The notes beneath the pieces were generated by a model, which saw nothing but the letters and a program-made list of their open reading frames with translations, was not told the origin of the DNA and made no database searches. Position numbers and translations under genes: made by a program. This document shows, one piece after another, positions 54,903-63,282 of a stretch of 64,000 bases of DNA (position 1 is its first letter; the number at the start of each line of letters is the position of its first letter). This DNA comes from Novosphingobium sp. G106 (lineage in GTDB: Bacteria; Pseudomonadota; Alphaproteobacteria; Sphingomonadales; Sphingomonadaceae): positions 3,162,001 to 3,226,000 of the forward strand of contig NZ_JAHOOZ010000001.1 in assembly GCF_019075875.1 (NCBI RefSeq), read 5' to 3'.

Positions 54903-55223
54903 TTACTCGCCAGGGTTCCAGATGATGGCGAGGGTGTCGTCATCGTCCTGTCCCGCGGCGCGGCCGAGATTGGCGTAGAGCGTGCGGGCGCCCAGTTCCG
55001 GCGCCGACATCGCGAGGCGGATATATTCGCGACCCGAGACCTCGCCGGTGCGGATCCAGCCGCCGCCGAGTTCGACGCCGCCGGAGAGGATGCGGTAGTC
55101 GGGCTGCTCGCCCATCTTGCCGCGGTTGGGGATGATTGCGATCTCGGCACTTACCGAAAGCGTGCGGATCGAACCCTTGAAGCTGCCGTCACTGAGGCGC
55201 TGCACATAACCGATTGCGGGCAT
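54903..55223 (-). CDS. DUF736 domain-containing protein
   Basis: The 106-residue protein matches DUF736 along its length: MPAIGYVQRLSDGSFKGSIR, then IPNRGKMGEQPDYRILSGG and SGREYIRLAMSAPELGARTL, ending DDTLAIIWNPGE. The family is widespread on alphaproteobacterial plasmids and integrative elements, and its function is unknown. It has its own long leader and a terminator, so it is probably a single-gene transcript, likely strongly expressed. Confidence 0.92.
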   Translation of the reverse strand: MPAIGYVQRLSDGSFKGSIRTLSVSAEIAIIPNRGKMGEQPDYRILSGGVELGGGWIRTGEVSGREYIRLAMSAPELGARTLYANLGRAAGQDDDDTLAIIWNPGE

Positions 55224-55589
55224 TGGATCTCTCCTGTCTCAAGATCGCCCGAACCAGTTCCGGGCGATGGCCGACCGCAAGGGACGGCGAGAGACGAACC
55301 GGCGAACCGCAGGCCACAGCGTGAGCGGAGGACCGGAGCGGCGAGCTGATTTGAAGCGAAGCGGCCGCGAGGAGCCGGGCGCAGCCCGGTGGGGAAATCA
55401 GTCCGCGCGCGATGGTTTCGCCGGGCGGCTGCCGTTCCAGGTCAGGGCCCGCGCCGGAATGGATCGGAATTGCCGATAGGGGAGATACTGGCCCGCACGT
55501 CGATGCCAGGCAGGGCCAGAAAACGCCGGTCAAGTCACGATGAAGCGCTGCCGGGATGCGCCAGGAACCCGCGCCAAGCGCGGCCGCGA
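55224..55589 (-). promoter_or_regulatory. Structured leader region of the DUF736 gene
   Basis: The 366 bp hold no gene but have hairpins: ATCGCCCG (55244-55251) with CGGGCGAT (55261-55268), and CCGGGC-gca-GCCCGG (55375-55389). A block near 55303-55327 (ACCGCAGGCC, then GCGTGAGCGG) recurs in the ArdC leader. This may be a promoter or a leader RNA common to the element's genes. Confidence 0.4.
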
Positions 55590-55742
55590 TCAAACAGCCG
55601 GCAGCTGCTCGACTTTGACTTTCTCGTAGCCTTCCTTGCGGAAAAGCTCGGCGATATGCGCAGCCGTCATCTGGTCTGCAGCCTCGACGACCCAGAGCTG
55701 TTCGTCATGTTTGCGGTCGAGCCCGCTGATCCGGTATGCCAT
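55590..55742 (-). CDS. Small hypothetical protein (50 aa)
   Basis: The frame reads MAYRISGLDRKHDEQLWVVE, then AADQMTAAHIAELFRKEGYE, and ends KVKVEQLPAV. It has a balanced beta-alpha-beta look and good codon quality, with GGGGG about 4 bases before the start. It lies between the DUF736 leader and the exported protein gene. No named family is recognised. Confidence 0.6.
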   Translation of the reverse strand: MAYRISGLDRKHDEQLWVVEAADQMTAAHIAELFRKEGYEKVKVEQLPAV

Positions 55743-55867
55743 GTCACCCCCACGCCTCGCGGCCAGCGCGATGTCCTGCCTGGCCGGCTTTTGTCAACCG
55801 GCCGAGCCCAACTTCGCGGCCGCGTTCCGACAAGTCGGCAAGCGACGAAAGCCCCCTGGCTAGCCGA

Positions 55868-56233
55868 TCATTGGGTTTGGCGCCGCCGGAGACCCGTCTC
55901 GACGCCGTCCATCCGGGTATCGACGACAATCGCCAGCGTGTCCGCCGTGGTCGCGTCGGGCGCCATCTTGGTCTGTGTGCGCAATGCGATCTCGGCATCG
56001 CGGCACCGTTCGAGGGCCGCCGAGAGCGCCAGGTCGTTGCCCTCGTCTTGGGGCCGCGCAGCTATCGTATCGGCGATGCAGTCGCGGTAGCTCGCCTGCG
56101 CGTCGGCGATACGGTCAGCAACTTGAGCCGGCGTGGCTTCAGGCAGAGCAAGAGCCGATGTCAGAAGCAGCACGGCGAACACGAACAAATACCTTCGCAG
56201 TTGCCCCCCACGAATTCGTTCTACCAGAAACAC
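55868..56233 (-). CDS. Small exported or membrane-anchored hypothetical protein
   Basis: The frame starts at GTG 56233 (121 residues), though a later GTG in LFVFAVLLL is also possible. RRYLFVFAVLLLTSALALPE forms a signal peptide or anchor. The mature part is helical and charged (VADRIADAQASYRDCIADTI, then LERCRDAEIALRT) and has two cysteines that could pair. No family is recognised. It lies downstream of the MucR gene on the same strand. Confidence 0.5.
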   Translation of the reverse strand: MFLVERIRGGQLRRYLFVFAVLLLTSALALPEATPAQVADRIADAQASYRDCIADTIAARPQDEGNDLALSAALERCRDAEIALRTQTKMAPDATTADTLAIVVDTRMDGVETGLRRRQTQ

Positions 56234-56293
56234 GCTTCCATGGCGAGCCGCAGCGCCGGCCGACCCTCAGGATTTCTCCCTTCAGGTCTGGCC

Positions 56294-56836
56294 TCAGGAC
56301 TCGGGTGCGGTCTCCGAAGCCACCGCCTTCGAAGCCCGCGGCGCCTTGGGCTTGGCAGCCGGCTTCGCCGCTGCTGGCTTCGCTGCAGACTTGGCGGCTG
56401 ACGGCTTTACCTTGGCTCCGGGCTTGCGGCCGAGGCCGATCTTCTTGGCGAGGCCGCGGCGCATTTCAGCATAGCTTGCCGCAACCATCGGATAATCGGG
56501 CTTCAGACCATAGCGCTCGCGATATTCGGCGGGGGTCAGGCCATGACCCGACAGGTGGCGCTTAAGCGTCTTGTAGGGCTTGCCGTCGATCAGCGAGATG
56601 ATGTGGTCTGGTGAAGCAAGCGAACGGCGGGCTGTGACTGCCGGGGTATATTCGGCCGCCGGAGCAGCTTCGGGCGAGGCCTGCGGCGCCGCCAGGTTCG
56701 TGACCGCACTGTGCATGGACTGCAGGAAAGTGGGAACCTCTTCGGCTGCCACCCGGGTATTGGGATTGGACAGCCACGCCATTGTCAGTTCGGTGGCGAG
56801 CTCGAGAAGATCGGTTCCAGTCGTTTCCTCGGCCAT
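56294..56836 (-). CDS. MucR/Ros-family transcriptional regulator
   Basis: The 180-residue protein has the MucR core: IISLIDGKPYKTLKRHLSGH, GLTPAEYRERYGLKPDYPMV, AASYAEMRRGLAKKIGLGR. The first zinc-finger Cys of Ros is Ser here (ISLIDG) and no CxxC is present, as in some other MucR proteins. A long Ala-Lys-Pro tail resembles histone-like tails and may add non-specific DNA binding. In this setting it probably silences or coordinates the element's genes. Confidence 0.88.
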   Translation of the reverse strand: MAEETTGTDLLELATELTMAWLSNPNTRVAAEEVPTFLQSMHSAVTNLAAPQASPEAAPAAEYTPAVTARRSLASPDHIISLIDGKPYKTLKRHLSGHGLTPAEYRERYGLKPDYPMVAASYAEMRRGLAKKIGLGRKPGAKVKPSAAKSAAKPAAAKPAAKPKAPRASKAVASETAPES

Positions 56837-56950
56837 AACTTGATATCTCCATTTTGGATATATCGGCCTCTACTTACAAATCCTCTGGCGTCAATCGCTC
56901 TGAGTAATTTGTAACCACACGACACAAATCTACCGATCTCGAAATGGAAA

Positions 56951-56988
56951 AGCCACGCCGCGAGGCCCTTGGGCCGAGCGGCGCGGCT
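56951..56988 (-). terminator. Hairpin after the ParB-like gene, possible terminator
   Basis: AGCC-CGCCGC and GCGGCG-GGCT pair with one mismatch around an inner GGCCC-TT-GGGCC hairpin. T residues lie on both sides (TTTT to the right on the plus strand, TTT on the minus), so it may act in both directions. Confidence 0.45.
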
Positions 56989-57001
56989 CGACTTTTGAAG
57001 A

Positions 57002-57039
57002 CAGAGGCAGGCGACTGCGAGGCTGCCGCCTGCCTCTGC
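57002..57039 (-). terminator. 12-bp hairpin 5 bp after the ParB-like stop
   Basis: CAGAGGCAGGCG and CGCCTGCCTCTG form a perfect stem. No T run follows directly, so it may protect the mRNA 3' end instead of ending it by itself. Confidence 0.45.
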
Positions 57040-57043
57040 CCAG

Positions 57044-58873
57044 TCATGCCGCGAGCGGATGGGTCTCGTCCGGCTCCGTTACTTGCGGTACTTGAGCGGT
57101 CAGCGTTCCGTCATCGTCAGGGCGCGTGTCCGGTTCAAGCGATGCACGTGCCGCCATGACCAAAGCGTGAGCACCGACGCTGCCGACGCCGCCGCGCTGG
57201 GTATAGGCGGTGGGCGGGAATGCCATCCATCTGGGTACCCAGCCCTCGACCTTCGTCCGCCCACCGACGCCTTCGAGATGATCGCGAACGATTTGCTTCA
57301 AGGTCTTGCCCTTCTCCGGGGCGTTGGCCTCGGCGACAAGCGGACCCGCGACTTCGCCGACCAGCGCGCCGAGCACTTCGCGGTCGCGCAAGAGGTCGAA
57401 GAACGCATCGTCGGCCTGCCAATAGTCTGCCATGTCGAGCCCGATTTCGCTGCCGACCGCATCCACGGCAGCGCTGCCTGCCATCAGGGTCTCGCCCATT
57501 GCGACGGCAGCGATGTCGAAGACTTCGGTGTCCGTCAGAGGCACCAGCCGCAGGAATATGCCGACAAGGCCAAAGGGGTCGCCGTTACCGCCCGCGGCGG
57601 TGGGTTCTTCTTCCGATTGTCGGAGCAGGCGCAGGACTTTGAGCCGGGCATGGTCGAACAGGGCTTCGCCTGCAGAGAGCTCGACGCTTTCGCGCACCGC
57701 ATCGGTCTTGGCACTTTGCGGTTCGATCCGCACGGTCCAGAGCGGCGAGCCGGCGATGGCGTGCGCGACCATGAGCCGTAGCGCGAGGCCGGGGTGGCCG
57801 AGCAGCGCGGCACGGCACGCGGCGTGCCGGTGGAGATCGATGTAGGTGCCGAGCGTGCTTGTCACTTCGCCGCGCGAAGGCTTGGCCCCGCTTTCTAGGC
57901 CCAAGCCCTTGTCGATCCGCCGCGCTTCGAGCCGCGTGACGTAACCCTCGTGGACGATCACCTCACCGTTCGCGCGCACGTCGAGATAGACACGCCCGCC
58001 CTTGCGCTTGCCCGCCTTCTCGTGCTCCCACGAGTGGAAATGATCGCTCGGCGGGACGACGACGACATCGGACCAGCCCGCTTCGATGTAGCCCGCGCGC
58101 TTCGTTTCGATGGCGGCATTCTGCAAGGCCCAGAAGGCATCGGCATCGGCAAAATAGGCGTCTTCGCCGAAGAGGTCGGCAACAATGCCGCCCATACCAG
58201 CCGTCTCGAACAGGGCATGGCGAACCGGGACCGTCTGACCGCCCAGCAGCCAGGACTTGAGCTGGTGCCCGGTCGGACAATAGGCCTGCGGGTCGTTGTG
58301 GAGCTCCAGCCATGCCTGCTGCTGCTTTTTGCTCGCCATGGTCAGATGACGAACGGTAGCGCGATCGATCTCGCCGTCGCGGTAAAGGCTGCGCACGCGG
58401 GGCAGAAGATTGCCGAGCGCGAGCACGCGTTTGACCGCGAGATCAGGAAGCCCGAAGGTCGCCGCGATGTCGGCGGGATCGCGCCCTTCCCTGACGAGCC
58501 GGGTGAAGCATTCCCACTGCGTCACCTCGTCGGGATCGAGCCGGGCAATGTTCTCGATCAGCGAGACTTCGATGGCAGCGGCATCGTCGCCGGGCGCGAT
58601 GATCGCGCAGGGCAAGGGTTCGATCTCCCGCCCGCCCTCGCCTTCTGCGCCCCGCCGCTCCTCGGCGACGATCAGCGCGGCATGAAAGCGCCGCGCGCCC
58701 GCGACTATTTCGAAGGCGCCCGCTTCGCCGCTGGGCCTGACGATCAAGGGCATGATCACGCCGCGTGCGCGCACGGTCGGCAGGATGTCGGAAACGTCGG
58801 GTGCCTTTTTGGCATAGCGCATGTTGGCTTTGCTGACCGACAGCTTGCCAAGGTCGATGAATTGGAGTTCCAT
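57044..58873 (-). CDS. ParB/RepB/Spo0J-like nuclease-domain protein
   Basis: The start MELQFIDLGKLSVSKANMRY at 58873 gives 609 residues; the open frame to 59182 lacks homology. The ParB N-terminal domain is clear: VRARGVIMPLIVRPSGEAG, FEIVAGARRFHAALI and EVSLIENIARLDPDEVTQWE, then a helix-turn-helix region DIAATFGLPDLAVKRVLALG. The long C-terminus is of the type seen in plasmid and ICE ParB-like proteins, not chromosomal ParB. No ParA is seen beside it. It may act in DNA handling or element maintenance. Confidence 0.88.
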   Translation of the reverse strand: MELQFIDLGKLSVSKANMRYAKKAPDVSDILPTVRARGVIMPLIVRPSGEAGAFEIVAGARRFHAALIVAEERRGAEGEGGREIEPLPCAIIAPGDDAAAIEVSLIENIARLDPDEVTQWECFTRLVREGRDPADIAATFGLPDLAVKRVLALGNLLPRVRSLYRDGEIDRATVRHLTMASKKQQQAWLELHNDPQAYCPTGHQLKSWLLGGQTVPVRHALFETAGMGGIVADLFGEDAYFADADAFWALQNAAIETKRAGYIEAGWSDVVVVPPSDHFHSWEHEKAGKRKGGRVYLDVRANGEVIVHEGYVTRLEARRIDKGLGLESGAKPSRGEVTSTLGTYIDLHRHAACRAALLGHPGLALRLMVAHAIAGSPLWTVRIEPQSAKTDAVRESVELSAGEALFDHARLKVLRLLRQSEEEPTAAGGNGDPFGLVGIFLRLVPLTDTEVFDIAAVAMGETLMAGSAAVDAVGSEIGLDMADYWQADDAFFDLLRDREVLGALVGEVAGPLVAEANAPEKGKTLKQIVRDHLEGVGGRTKVEGWVPRWMAFPPTAYTQRGGVGSVGAHALVMAARASLEPDTRPDDDGTLTAQVPQVTEPDETHPLAA

Positions 58874-59195
58874 GGTCGTTGCCTGTGCGTTGGGTTTGAA
58901 AAGAAAGGAGAAATTCTGATCATTAAATGCTGCGAATGACCTTGCGAGGGGGGAGGACCTCGCGCCCAACGCGACGCAGCGCGGGGGGAAAAGCAGACGG
59001 GTGAGGTGAACCGGGTGCTTCCGGCGAGCCGTAAATGAGCAGAACCCGTCAAAGCCGGGGACAGGAGAACTTCCGCGATCTGAAGCGACCCGGCGAGCGA
59101 ACTTGCCAAGGGAAGAGGAATCGAACCGATGGTTGACGCCTCGTTGGAACATGAATGTCGCCGATGCGGATGTGGGCGGCATGGCCTTCGGGCCA
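58874..59195 (-). promoter_or_regulatory. Leader of the ParB-like gene, interrupted by the intron
   Basis: A GC-rich stretch without a gene. It ends at a TGGCC-TTCG-GGCCA hairpin, with a UUCG-type loop, right at the predicted 5' end of the group II intron. It was probably the gap, or part of a transcript, between DUF2958 and the ParB-like gene before insertion. Confidence 0.35.
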
Positions 59196-59454
59196 GTGAT
59201 GCGCCGGGCTGGCTGTAGGTGAAGCGGCCCAGGGGAGCGCGGTCATCCGCGCGCCAGCTTGCGACTAAGACTGTGGTGGTCGCAGGCCAGTTGTCACACG
59301 GGGTAAAGTCGGTCCCTAAAGCAAGTGAAAGGTCAGTTGCGGAACCCAAGAACCACGTTGCCGCATCTCTCACGGAGATGATCGAAGCGACCGATGATCG
59401 CGGTGACGTGGGACGGAGCCCTCGTAGTAGTCCGAGAACGGGAAAGCCGTTCAC

Positions 59455-61024
59455 ATGGCGAAGGGGGGCAGCGGATACAGCGAGCCGGCAGGAGGTGGGC
59501 GTCAGCCCGGCCCGGTGAATACCGAGTTCATCCTCGACATGCAGTGCAAGCTGTATCGGTGGAGTCAGGCAGCCCCGGACAAGACGTTTGGGGACTTGTT
59601 CAATCTGGTGAGTGACCGCCGCACGCTCGGCTACGCTTGGCGCAAGATGGCCCGTAACAGGGGCAGCAGGACGCCCGGCACAGACGGCATGGGGCGGATA
59701 CAGGTCGAACAGCGTACCGGCGGCGTGGAGCGCTTTCTCGACGAGATCGAGGCGGAGCTTCGCGCAGGAACTTACAGGCCTCAGCCTGTGCGGCAGCGGC
59801 TTATCCCCAAAGCGGGAAAGCCGGGTCAGGTCCGACCGCTGGGCATTCCTACGCTGAAAGACCGCTTGGTACAGATGGCTTTGAAGCTTGTTCTGGAGCC
59901 GATCTTCGAGGCGGACTTCTATCCGACCTCGTTCGGCTTCCGACGTCGTCGCAGCACCCACGACGCCATCGCGATGATCCAGCGGCAGGTTAACCCGAAC
60001 CGCTGGTGTAACTCGCGGATCACCTACGTGATCGAAGGCGATATCAAAGGATGCTTCGACAACATCGACCACCACCGGCTGATGGAGCGGGTGCGACGCC
60101 GCATAAGGGATCGCAAGATCCTGCGGCTCGTGCTCGCCTTCCTGAGGGCAGGGATCATGGTCGAGACCACCGTTCGCCACCCAGTCGCGGGAACTCCGCA
60201 GGGCGGCATCATATCGCCGCTGCTGTCGAACATCGTCCTGACAGCGATCGACGAGCGATACAGGCGGTGGACGCCGGGTCCATACGAGACGGTGACCAGC
60301 GCGACCCAGCGTCGCGGTCGCGATTACAATAGCGGCAAGGCCACCTTCTACATCGTGCGATATGCGGACGACTTCGTCGTTCTCGTGTCGGGACCAAGAG
60401 CGGCGGCAGAAGCCGAGAAGGAAGCGCTGGCAAGGTTCCTCCGCGAGGAATTGCGCCTTGAATTGTCGCCTGAGAAAACCTTGATCACCGATATCCGAAA
60501 GGGCTTCGACTTTCTCGGCTATCGGATCGTGAAGAAGCGATCCCCCCGATCCGGGCGGTTCGTCTGCAAACTGCTCATTCCACTGAGCAGGCTGCAGCGT
60601 CTGCGCGATACGATCAAGGCGCGGACCAAGAGGCCGAGCCTTCTGCTCGCGCTGTCCGCCATCATCGACAACCTCAACCCGCTCATACTGGGGTGGCGAA
60701 CCTACTATCGTCACGCCATGCGAGCATGCCGTGAGTTCAGCAAACTGGACCACTGGCTTTGGGAGCGCATCTATCGATGGCTGCGCAAGAAACACCCGAA
60801 AACCCGGCGAACGATCTTCCGGCGCTTCTACCGAAGAGCGCCCGGGGGGCCGCTGCGTTGGACAGAGGGAACGGCGCGGCTGCGCCGGTTCAGTGAGGGG
60901 GGGCACCTCCCCCTACCCGTTCCGGGGCACCAAGATCACCAACGGTTGGGACATCATCGACGAGGCATGGACGGGAGACCGCCGTGACTTCTGGCCGATG
61001 ATGCGGCAGCTTGCCGTAGCCTGA
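59455..61024 (+). CDS. ltrA: Group II intron reverse transcriptase/maturase, apparent frameshift near the 3' end
   Basis: The protein has all reverse-transcriptase blocks: LIPKAGKPGQVRPLGIPTLK, DIKGCFDNIDHHRLMERV, GTPQGGIISPLLSNI, the active-site YADD in FYIVRYADDFVVLV and the thumb. The maturase domain is seen in LGWRTYYRHAMRACREFSKL. No endonuclease domain is seen. A G7 run at 60897-60903 shifts the last 41 codons: in the other frame they read TSPYPFRGTKITNGWDIIDE, a normal end, and removing one G restores it. G6 runs at 59463-59468 and 60844-60849 are in frame. Start ATG 59455 is not strongly supported. Confidence 0.9.
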
Positions 61025-61054
61025 CAGACACCCGTGGCCTCGGTCACGCGTGGA

Positions 61055-61088
61055 GAGCCGGATGCAGTGAAAATTGCACGTCCGGTTC
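61055..61088 (+). ncRNA. Group II intron domain V
   Basis: The 34 bases start GAGCCGGATGCAGTGAAAAT and end TTGCACGTCCGGTTC. They have the conserved GAGC start, GAAA tetraloop and matching stem of group II domain V, the catalytic core of the ribozyme. Confidence 0.9.
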
Positions 61089-61160
61089 GGCGAGAGGGAT
61101 GGCGAAACCAGCCTCTGCGAAGGGGTATGGCGCTCCATCCCTACTCTCCTTCGAATGGCA

Positions 61161-61199
61161 CCGGTCCGCCTTGTTCCAAACCGGGGCGGACCGGCTTTT
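61161..61199 (+). terminator. Rho-independent terminator just after the intron
   Basis: CCGGTCCGCC (61161-61170) and GGCGGACCGG (61185-61194) form a perfect 10-bp stem followed by CTTTTG on the plus strand. It lies about 15 bp from the intron's 3' end and would stop plus-strand transcription from the intron. Confidence 0.65.
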
Positions 61200-61224
61200 G
61201 ATGGACGGCGAACGGCCGCCCGCG

Positions 61225-61641
61225 TCATTCGCGCAGATTCTTGCGCGAAAGCTGGGTCGCCGCGTCGCGGCGGAATTCGAATTCTGCGAGGAAGATTGAT
61301 CCGTTGCGGCGCGCCGCTTCGGTCCAGACCGAGAGCCGTTTGTCGCTCTTGAACAGCGCGTCACGCTCGATGCCGAGTCCGAAGGGCAAGCGAACGCTAC
61401 CGATCTCCGACAGGCTGAACGAGCCAAGTTCCGGGCACCCGAAACCGAGGTCGGCAAGCCCGAACAGGGTATCGCCATCAGGCCCAAGTTCCGTCACGAT
61501 CCATGTCGCCGCGCCGATAGGATTGAACAGCTTGATAACCGGGACCGGATCGGGCTCAGCGCGATCCTCGCGCAGCGCCTGAAAGCGGGCGAAGTGGTTG
61601 AAGCGCAGCGCAGTGCGCAGCTTGGGAGGGAGCATGATCAT
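61225..61641 (-). CDS. DUF2958 domain-containing protein
   Basis: The start MIMLPPKLRTALRFNHFARF gives 138 residues. The family core is GAATWIVTELGPDGDTLFGL, ADLGFGCPELGSFSLSEIGS and VRLPFGLGIERDALF. The function is unknown; these genes usually accompany ArdC-type genes on sphingomonad and rhizobial plasmids and elements. Its start overlaps the ArdC stop by 4 bp, so the two are translationally coupled. Confidence 0.93.
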   Translation of the reverse strand: MIMLPPKLRTALRFNHFARFQALREDRAEPDPVPVIKLFNPIGAATWIVTELGPDGDTLFGLADLGFGCPELGSFSLSEIGSVRLPFGLGIERDALFKSDKRLSVWTEAARRNGSIFLAEFEFRRDAATQLSRKNLRE

Positions 61642-62591
61642 GCCGCGCTCCCCGTATCTTGCACCGCCTCGTGCCGCGCGAGCAGCCAATCGGCGGCCTT
61701 GCTCGCTTGGCTGGCCGCCCGGAAGATCGCGCGGTTGTCCTCGCTAAGCACCTCGAACCAAGCGCCGATATAGTCGGCATGCCGGACCGTGGGCACGATC
61801 CCGAGCGCGGCGCAAAGGAAGGCCGAGCCCATTTCGGCGACGAGTTCCTCGCGCGCATAGCCCGGCGAGCCGAACGGGTCGGAGAGGCACCGTGCGAGCC
61901 GCGAGCCGTGTCCCGTCGCGTGAGTTAGTTCGTGGAGCGCCGTGCGGTAATAGTTGATCGGCACATGGAACAGCGGCTGTGGCGGCACCTTCACGAAGTC
62001 GCCGGGCGGCGAATAGAACGCCTTGTCCCCGCCGATGCGGAAATCGATGCCCGAGGCGGCGATCAGCGCCTCACCGACCGGCACGATCTCGCGTTCGGGC
62101 AGCGGCGACGGCGCAGCGATGAGGCGATCGGGAAGGGCATCGCATTGGGCGACGTTGAACAGGGTGAAGCGCTTGAGGAAGGGCACGGCCTTCGCATCTC
62201 CGCCCGTCTCGAGCGCGCGCGCCTTCTCGGCCTCAGGCGTGAAGCGGTCGGCATAGACGACGCAGGTACCGCTCTCGCCCTTGCGGACGCAGCCGCCCGC
62301 TTCGCGGGCCTGCCGGAAGGTCAGCCAGTCCTGCGAAGGATAGCCGCGCTCGATGACCGCACTCCACAGGATCAGGACATTGATCCCGGAATAGCGGCGC
62401 TGGCTCAGCGCGTTGCGCGGCAGGCCAACATGGGTTGCTCCGCTCAGGCCCCACGGCTGCACCCATGGCAAGCGGCCTTCGGCAAGCTGCGCGAGGATGC
62501 GGCCCGTCACCTCGTCGTAGAGGCTGGCCCGCGAAGCGCCCTCCTCGGAGCAAGGCCTGCGGCTGGAACGATGGCTTGAAGTCTGGCGCAA
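61638..62591 (-). CDS. ardC: ArdC-like antirestriction / zincin-like metallopeptidase domain protein
   Basis: The preferred start is the TTG at 62591, behind GGAGG with 5-base spacing, giving 317 residues. The open frame reaches 62963 but that part is low complexity. The N-terminal ssDNA-binding domain (LYDEVTGRILAQLAEGRLPW) and the HExxH zincin motif LHELTHATGHGSRL with a later Glu are clear. ArdC proteins protect incoming single-stranded DNA from restriction during conjugation. It is coupled to DUF2958 and precedes the ParB-like gene. Confidence 0.9.
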   Translation of the reverse strand: MRQTSSHRSSRRPCSEEGASRASLYDEVTGRILAQLAEGRLPWVQPWGLSGATHVGLPRNALSQRRYSGINVLILWSAVIERGYPSQDWLTFRQAREAGGCVRKGESGTCVVYADRFTPEAEKARALETGGDAKAVPFLKRFTLFNVAQCDALPDRLIAAPSPLPEREIVPVGEALIAASGIDFRIGGDKAFYSPPGDFVKVPPQPLFHVPINYYRTALHELTHATGHGSRLARCLSDPFGSPGYAREELVAEMGSAFLCAALGIVPTVRHADYIGAWFEVLSEDNRAIFRAASQASKAADWLLARHEAVQDTGSAA

Positions 62592-63025
62592 GGTGTCCTC
62601 CTGACGCCGCCCCAATGCCCATCGGCCTCCCCCGGAAAGCGGAGGGTGGGCGGCGACTGCGACCGCCGGCCGCGCCCAGGAAGGCGGCCCGCATCCGAAG
62701 GATCGAAACGTGAGTGAAGGAGCCGGCGAATAGCCGGCTTGCGGGACGCCGGGGCGCGGCCAGAAGGGAGCGCCGCGCACCCGCCGCGCGCCGGCGCCCG
62801 GCCCCAACAACGCCGCCGGCGGCGCAGCCGGCGGCGTCCGTCTGCCGGAGCCTTGGGCTCCGGCCAGCGCCATGGGATCGTGACCGCAGGCCGGAACGCG
62901 TGAGCGGTCCGGCGTAGCTTGGCGAGCATGCGAGCCTAGCGCAGTAGAGCCCGATCGCGCCAAGGGCGCGAGGCGCCGAGCCTCCGTCTAATCTTCAACA
63001 GCAGCGGATTCTCCGGCGGCCCTTA
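62592..63025 (-). promoter_or_regulatory. Long structured leader of ardC
   Basis: No gene is seen. Hairpins are AGCCGGC-gaata-GCCGGCT (62721-62739) and GCCGGAGCC-ttg-GGCTCCGGC (62844-62864, perfect 9-bp stem). A motif block at about 62881-62907 is shared with the DUF736 leader. It may act as a regulated promoter, a leader RNA or a single-strand promoter used after entry. Confidence 0.4.
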
Positions 63026-63053
63026 TTGCAACCGTGACTGTCACCTCTATATC
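63026..63053 (+). promoter_or_regulatory. Candidate promoter with operator-like GTGAC-T-GTCAC
   Basis: TTGCAA (63026-63031) and TATATC (63048-63053) are spaced 16 bp apart, with the perfect 11-bp palindrome GTGACTGTCAC between them (63034-63044). It would drive the nucleotidyltransferase gene at 63283, but there are 230 bp between. Confidence 0.3.
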
Positions 63054-63282
63054 ACCCGCAGTGGCGTGCTTTCCGACCAGCGCACCAAATCACCGACATG
63101 GAAATTGCTCCCGGGCACGCCGTGGAAGCGAAAAACTCGACTCCAGATTCGACCCAATACCGGCAAAAGCCGGGCACGCCCCGATTGATTTTTTGCGCGG
63201 GGCCGACGAGAATAAAGCATGAACTCCGCCGTCCCCGCCATCAGGCCTTCAACGGGCACGAACTGCACCGGAGCCGCCTGGC

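Larger units (their letters stand above)
59196..61146 (+). mobile_element. Group II intron
   Basis: The element contains a maturase-type reverse transcriptase followed by a clear domain V (61055-61088) and a domain VI hairpin (GAGAGGGATGG pairing with CCATCCCTaCTC). The 5' end is placed at GTGAT, and the 3' end near CCCTACTC; both are approximate by a few bases. It lies antisense to its neighbours (ParB-like, DUF2958 and ArdC), so it could splice only from a plus-strand transcript. Confidence 0.85.

Noticed and set aside
58756..60906. A 716-codon minus-strand frame across the group II intron
   Set aside because: It is antisense to a clear reverse transcriptase and its translation has no family features. 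It is a by-product of GC-rich codon use.
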